Origin: Chloroflexi bacterium GWB2_54_36
Lineage (GTDB): Bacteria; Chloroflexota; Anaerolineae; Anaerolineales; Anaerolineaceae
Length of the DNA stretch: 64,000 bases
Assembly (NCBI GenBank): GCA_001796355.1
Contig: MGMG01000077.1
Span: 43,844-107,843 of the forward strand
Direction: 5' to 3'
The translations under genes and the position numbers were made by a program. The notes under the pieces are model-generated. The model worked only from the letters and a program-made list of their open reading frames with translations, did not search any database and was not told the DNA's origin. Shown here in pieces: positions 59,973 through 64,000 of the stretch (position 1 is its first letter; every line of letters begins with the position of its first letter).

Positions 59973-62900
59973 TCAGCGGATCACCCTTCGCTCACGGGTT
60001 AAGTTATCATATAACGCGCGGGTCTGTGGTGATGGCTGGGCGTTCATTTCCTTGTGGAGAATTTTCTTGAACTGATCATATTGCTGCATAACCGCCACAA
60101 TATTCCCTGTAGCCGCCAGCGCTCGCATTGCCAGGCAAACCATGGTTTCGTGGGTTGGGTCGAAATCCAGCAAGGTCTGGGCAGTGATCAACGATTCATC
60201 CAGCTCGCCGCGTTTCAACTGCAATTCAGCCAGTTGCACCATTGCATCCGTAGCCAGTTGGTGGAAACGCTCGCGCTCGGTTATCGCCCACTGCTCCGAA
60301 ATATCAGGGGCAAAATAGCCTTTATAAATTTTGACTGCTTCTTTAAGAAGACTAATTCGCTTTTCTTCATCCAAATCCCGGCGCGCCTGGTTTAGACTAT
60401 TTGTAAAATTTTCAAAATCGGCTTCGTAATCCATCCCGCGGTTGAAAGTATAGATTTCATTCTCGAAAAGAACCACATCCTTGCCTGCCGCATGGCGCAG
60501 CCGGTAAATCGTATTCTTGAAGCGCAGTTTTAATTCTGCCGGAGTCGAGTCCAACCAGAAAATTTCGCCGATTTCTTCCTTTGTCATGCCCCCCGAATGG
60601 AGCAGCAATAAGATAAGCAAATCCCGCGCATTTTGTGTCATCCATTCAGCCCCGGTAATCACATGGTCACCGATTTTGACCTGGACTTTTCCAAAAGTAG
60701 TAAAGGCGAGTTCAGGCGGGGAAAGATGCACAATTTGCGACCGCCGCCGAAACTGCTTCCGGATAGCGGGTAGTTTTTGGTCCAATTGGATGGCAAGCGA
60801 ATGTAGTTCTACGAACTGCTGGAAGATATCAGTCGGAAGATCACGAACTTTGACAACACTCGCCAAAGTTTGTCCTTCGGACATAATTAAATGATTGAAT
60901 TCTGGGCTGCGACTCACATCCGCCAGGTAACCTAGCGTGTTCCGCGCCAAATCATATTCACCCACAACGGCAGACGCTGCCGCTAGCAATAATCTGCAGC
61001 GGTTCGACTCCACGATGTGGCCTTCGGCTATGAAAAAATCAAGTGCCTCTTTTAATTCCTTTACTGTCGAAATCTTTTGATCAATCACCAGGCTGATTCT
61101 GCCGCTCAGGAGATTGCAGAGGTATTTTTCATAATCCGAGCCTGACTTAATCGCAAAATCTATTGCATCTTTAAGGATTATCTGGGCTTTTTTTGGTGAC
61201 CCACCAGCTAACGCCAGGTGAGCATCGGAATATACTAAATAAAAATGCAATGGTTGATCTTCAATTTGAGAATCAATTTCGGCTGCCTTTTTGTATGCCT
61301 CTTCAGCTTCATTTGTGGATTTTAAGTCACGGAACAAATCGCCTAGGCTGGTCAAAGCAAATGCTTCTAACCGTTGGTAACCTCCCAAGCGCGCATATTG
61401 GATGGAATTTTCAAGCTCTACTAATGCCTGTTCGTAATCGCCAATCAAATGATGCAGCACACCCAAATTGTTAAGTAAATTGGCTTGCCAAACCACATTA
61501 CCAGTTGTCTGGTAATAAGTCAGCACATCACGATAAGTGGCCTCGGCTATGGTAAACTGCCCCAAAAAACGCATGACCACGCCAAGCTCAAGTCCTGCTT
61601 TTGAGGCCCCCTCCAAATAATCTGCCTGGATGAAAATCTCTCGGGCCTTTTGCAACCAATCCCTTGCATCCGTTAGTTTTCCGGATTGGAGAAAGGTTGC
61701 TCCTTTGGAATGGAAAGCACTCGCCAAGATTGTTAAATATTCTTTGTGAGGTTTTGCCAGTTCGATTACACGATTAGAATCGTCAATAGAAGGTTGGTAA
61801 TTTCCGGCCATTCTATAGGCTACAGATCGGCGGACCAATGTATTTAATTGGACCTCAAGATCACGTTCATCCTCGAGCAGATTGAGTGCCTGGCTGGTCA
61901 ACTGGATGCCGGCTTTTGGGTCACCAAGCATCATCATCGCCGCTCCTTGGATAGAAAGCAGACCCGGAGAACGGTTAACCGACTGAGAAGGTAATTTCTC
62001 GATCCAATCTTTCAGGGTTACCAGGCGCCCCTGAGAGATCATAGACTGCCCGGCGTTCTCGATCATGGCCGCGGTCATTTCCTCATCCCCGAGCTGAACG
62101 CAAACATGGTAAGCACGTTCCCAATCGTGCTTTTGCTGGTGATAATTTACTAGCTGGAGGTAGATTTTGCGCGTTTCCTCAGGATACAAACGCGTCATCT
62201 GGTTTTGTAGAAAATCGCGAAACAGGTGGTGGTAGCGCAGCCAGAGATGATCTTCAATAATCGGCAGTGTAAACAAGTTGTTTCGTTGCACATCATCCAT
62301 CAAAGCCGACCAGTTGGCCTCGATGCCCAGTCCTTTGCCTATCACTTCAGCGCAGCGTTCCGCGTCAAATTCCTCCAGCAAGGAGCTGCGAAAGAGAAAT
62401 TGCTTGACTTCATCACGCTGATGCTCAAGTACCTGCTGCGCCAGGTATTCGTACAAACCTACCCCGGTCACCCCTCGCCCTTGCAGTCGGGTCGTTACAC
62501 GCCCATTTTCGATATCCGTTGATAGCACCAGACCGGTGATCCAGCCTTCTGTCGTATGCGCCAATTCGGCGGCATCTGGCTCGCTGAGCACCACGCGGTG
62601 GTTCTGCAAATAAAGGTTCTGAATTTCGCTAACGTTGAAAGCCAGGTCCTCAAAACCGAGGCCGCCCACCGTCGACCGGGCAACCAGCAGCGGCATATCA
62701 GCCAGCGGCAGCAGCCGGCGGGATGAGATGACCAGGTGACAATTTTCATCCGCGGTCATAATGAAGCGGTTGATGAAATAGTTGATATCCTGGTTTTCCT
62801 CGACCAGGTGATAATCATCCACCACGAGTAGGAAATGCTCGGTGATGGTCTCGAAAATGTCATTGATGACCAAAGAAACCAGCGCATCCAGGTTTAGCCG

Positions 62901-63227
62901 TGCCTGCGACATCCCCTGCAGCGCGGGCATGCAATTTTTCCCAAAATCCGGGAAAGTGGTTTGAATGGCAGCAATAAAATGCGCAATAAAGCGCTGTGGA
63001 TCGCGGTCTAAATCGTCGAGCGACAACCAGCAAACCGGCTGCAATGTTTGGTGAACAAAATCGACAAGTAAGGAGGTTTTACCGTAACCCGCCGGGGCAG
63101 CCACGATGATCAGACGTTTATCGATCGCCTCTTCCAGAACAGCCAACAACCGCGGCCGGCTTATAATCTCTCCCCGGCGCCGCGGGATGATCAATTTAGT
63201 ACGGGTGATCGGAATCGAATTTTCCAT
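59973..63227 (-). CDS. MalT/LuxR-like STAND ATPase + TPR + C-terminal SARP-type (OmpR-like wHTH and BTAD) regulator
   Basis: RPRLLAVLEEAIDKRLIIVAAPAGYGKTSLLVDFVHQTLQPVCWLSLDDLDRDPQRFIAHFIAAI; TPR array; C-terminal FTTFGKVQVKIGDHVITGAEWMTQNARDLLILLLLHSGGMTKEEIGEIFW...BTAD. Confidence 0.88.
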   Translation of the reverse strand: MENSIPITRTKLIIPRRRGEIISRPRLLAVLEEAIDKRLIIVAAPAGYGKTSLLVDFVHQTLQPVCWLSLDDLDRDPQRFIAHFIAAIQTTFPDFGKNCMPALQGMSQARLNLDALVSLVINDIFETITEHFLLVVDDYHLVEENQDINYFINRFIMTADENCHLVISSRRLLPLADMPLLVARSTVGGLGFEDLAFNVSEIQNLYLQNHRVVLSEPDAAELAHTTEGWITGLVLSTDIENGRVTTRLQGRGVTGVGLYEYLAQQVLEHQRDEVKQFLFRSSLLEEFDAERCAEVIGKGLGIEANWSALMDDVQRNNLFTLPIIEDHLWLRYHHLFRDFLQNQMTRLYPEETRKIYLQLVNYHQQKHDWERAYHVCVQLGDEEMTAAMIENAGQSMISQGRLVTLKDWIEKLPSQSVNRSPGLLSIQGAAMMMLGDPKAGIQLTSQALNLLEDERDLEVQLNTLVRRSVAYRMAGNYQPSIDDSNRVIELAKPHKEYLTILASAFHSKGATFLQSGKLTDARDWLQKAREIFIQADYLEGASKAGLELGVVMRFLGQFTIAEATYRDVLTYYQTTGNVVWQANLLNNLGVLHHLIGDYEQALVELENSIQYARLGGYQRLEAFALTSLGDLFRDLKSTNEAEEAYKKAAEIDSQIEDQPLHFYLVYSDAHLALAGGSPKKAQIILKDAIDFAIKSGSDYEKYLCNLLSGRISLVIDQKISTVKELKEALDFFIAEGHIVESNRCRLLLAAASAVVGEYDLARNTLGYLADVSRSPEFNHLIMSEGQTLASVVKVRDLPTDIFQQFVELHSLAIQLDQKLPAIRKQFRRRSQIVHLSPPELAFTTFGKVQVKIGDHVITGAEWMTQNARDLLILLLLHSGGMTKEEIGEIFWLDSTPAELKLRFKNTIYRLRHAAGKDVVLFENEIYTFNRGMDYEADFENFTNSLNQARRDLDEEKRISLLKEAVKIYKGYFAPDISEQWAITERERFHQLATDAMVQLAELQLKRGELDESLITAQTLLDFDPTHETMVCLAMRALAATGNIVAVMQQYDQFKKILHKEMNAQPSPQTRALYDNLTRERRVIR

Positions 63228-63502
63228 CAGGGGTGGCAGAAATCCGGTTAAATATCCACACTAACGCTGACTTAGTGCACAAGGACTATTTACAACCATC
63301 CCCCTGGGTTGTGTCGTTCCTCAGTTCTCAGACATAATCATACCCGGTATCTGAATTCAAAGGTATAAAAATAGGATTGGATTTCCTAAGAAGTGATATT
63401 AATCCGCGATTTTTCGGCCAGGGTTGAAAGGGTTGGAAATCAAGCTAAAATGTCCAGTTTCGGATTACAATCTGATCGAACCACTAATCATTGGAGGGAA
63501 TT

Positions 63503-64000
63503 TTGAACTATAAATACTTGGGTCAAACCGGCGTCAAAGTATCCCAGTTGTGCTTTGGCACCATGTCCTTTGGTGATGAAGCCGATGAAGAAATGTCCGG
63601 GAAGCTCTATAGCCGCTGTCGCGATGCCGGGATCAATTTTTTCGATTGCGCCAATATGTATTCCACCGGCAAGGCAGAGGAAATTCTGGGTAAGTTGATC
63701 GCTGGGCACCGCAATGAGGTCGTCCTGACCAGCAAAGCATATTTTCCCATGGGCAGGGATGTCAACGCCCGCGGCGCCTCTCGTTATCACCTGTTCAATT
63801 CCGTCGAGGAAAGCTTGCGGCGCTTGAAAACCGACCGCATCGATGTATTTTTCATCCATCGCTTCGATGATTTCACCGCGCTCGAAGAAACGCTGCGGGC
63901 GCTGGATGATCTGGTGAGTATGGGTAAAATCTTATATCCAGCCGCCAGCAATTTCGCTGCCTGGCAGGTGATGAAGGCTATTGGTCTTTCTGACCTGCAC
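63503..64000 (+). CDS. Aldo/keto reductase, 3'-truncated by window edge
   Basis: TTG start; MNYKYLGQTGVKVSQLCFGTMSFGDEADEEMSGKLYSRCRDAGINFFDCANMYSTGKAEEILGKLI; SD GGAGGG. Confidence 0.88.
   Translation, partial: MNYKYLGQTGVKVSQLCFGTMSFGDEADEEMSGKLYSRCRDAGINFFDCANMYSTGKAEEILGKLIAGHRNEVVLTSKAYFPMGRDVNARGASRYHLFNSVEESLRRLKTDRIDVFFIHRFDDFTALEETLRALDDLVSMGKILYPAASNFAAWQVMKAIGLSDLH

Overview
The window looks like a chromosomal segment of a Chloroflexota (Anaerolineae-like) bacterium; this rests on protein styles only (Thr/Pro-rich lipoprotein linkers, LysM/M23/PD40 proteins, GAF-rich sensors), not on a database search. Most of it is housekeeping: topA(partial)-manC-dprA-rimM-KH-rpsP-ffh, queG, tilS, mutL, pyrG, eno, queA, ruvB, upp, moaA, tpiA, a livKHMGF branched-chain amino-acid transporter, tRNA-Leu(CAG) and RNase P RNA. 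I found no CRISPR array, prophage or transposase. The most interesting region is 57.5-63.3 kb: a MalT/SARP-like STAND-TPR-BTAD regulator, then (own promoter, direct repeats in the leader) an untracked 44-aa hydrophobic/Gly-rich mini-protein, a DUF5317-like membrane protein, a 96-aa RiPP-leader-like protein and a GAF-HD-GYP c-di-GMP phosphodiesterase. This is a candidate peptide-signalling to c-di-GMP module. Other notable items are a catalytically degenerate tyrosine-recombinase-like protein with an 11-8-11 bp inverted repeat just upstream, a structured leader on the liv operon with an orphan perfect Shine-Dalgarno, a structured pyrG leader, a histidine-kinase-like protein lacking the phospho-acceptor His, a six-GAF SpoIIE phosphatase partner-switching module, a probable frameshift in a LysM protein, and dispersed palindromic cassettes bounded by TGTAGGG/CCCTACA.
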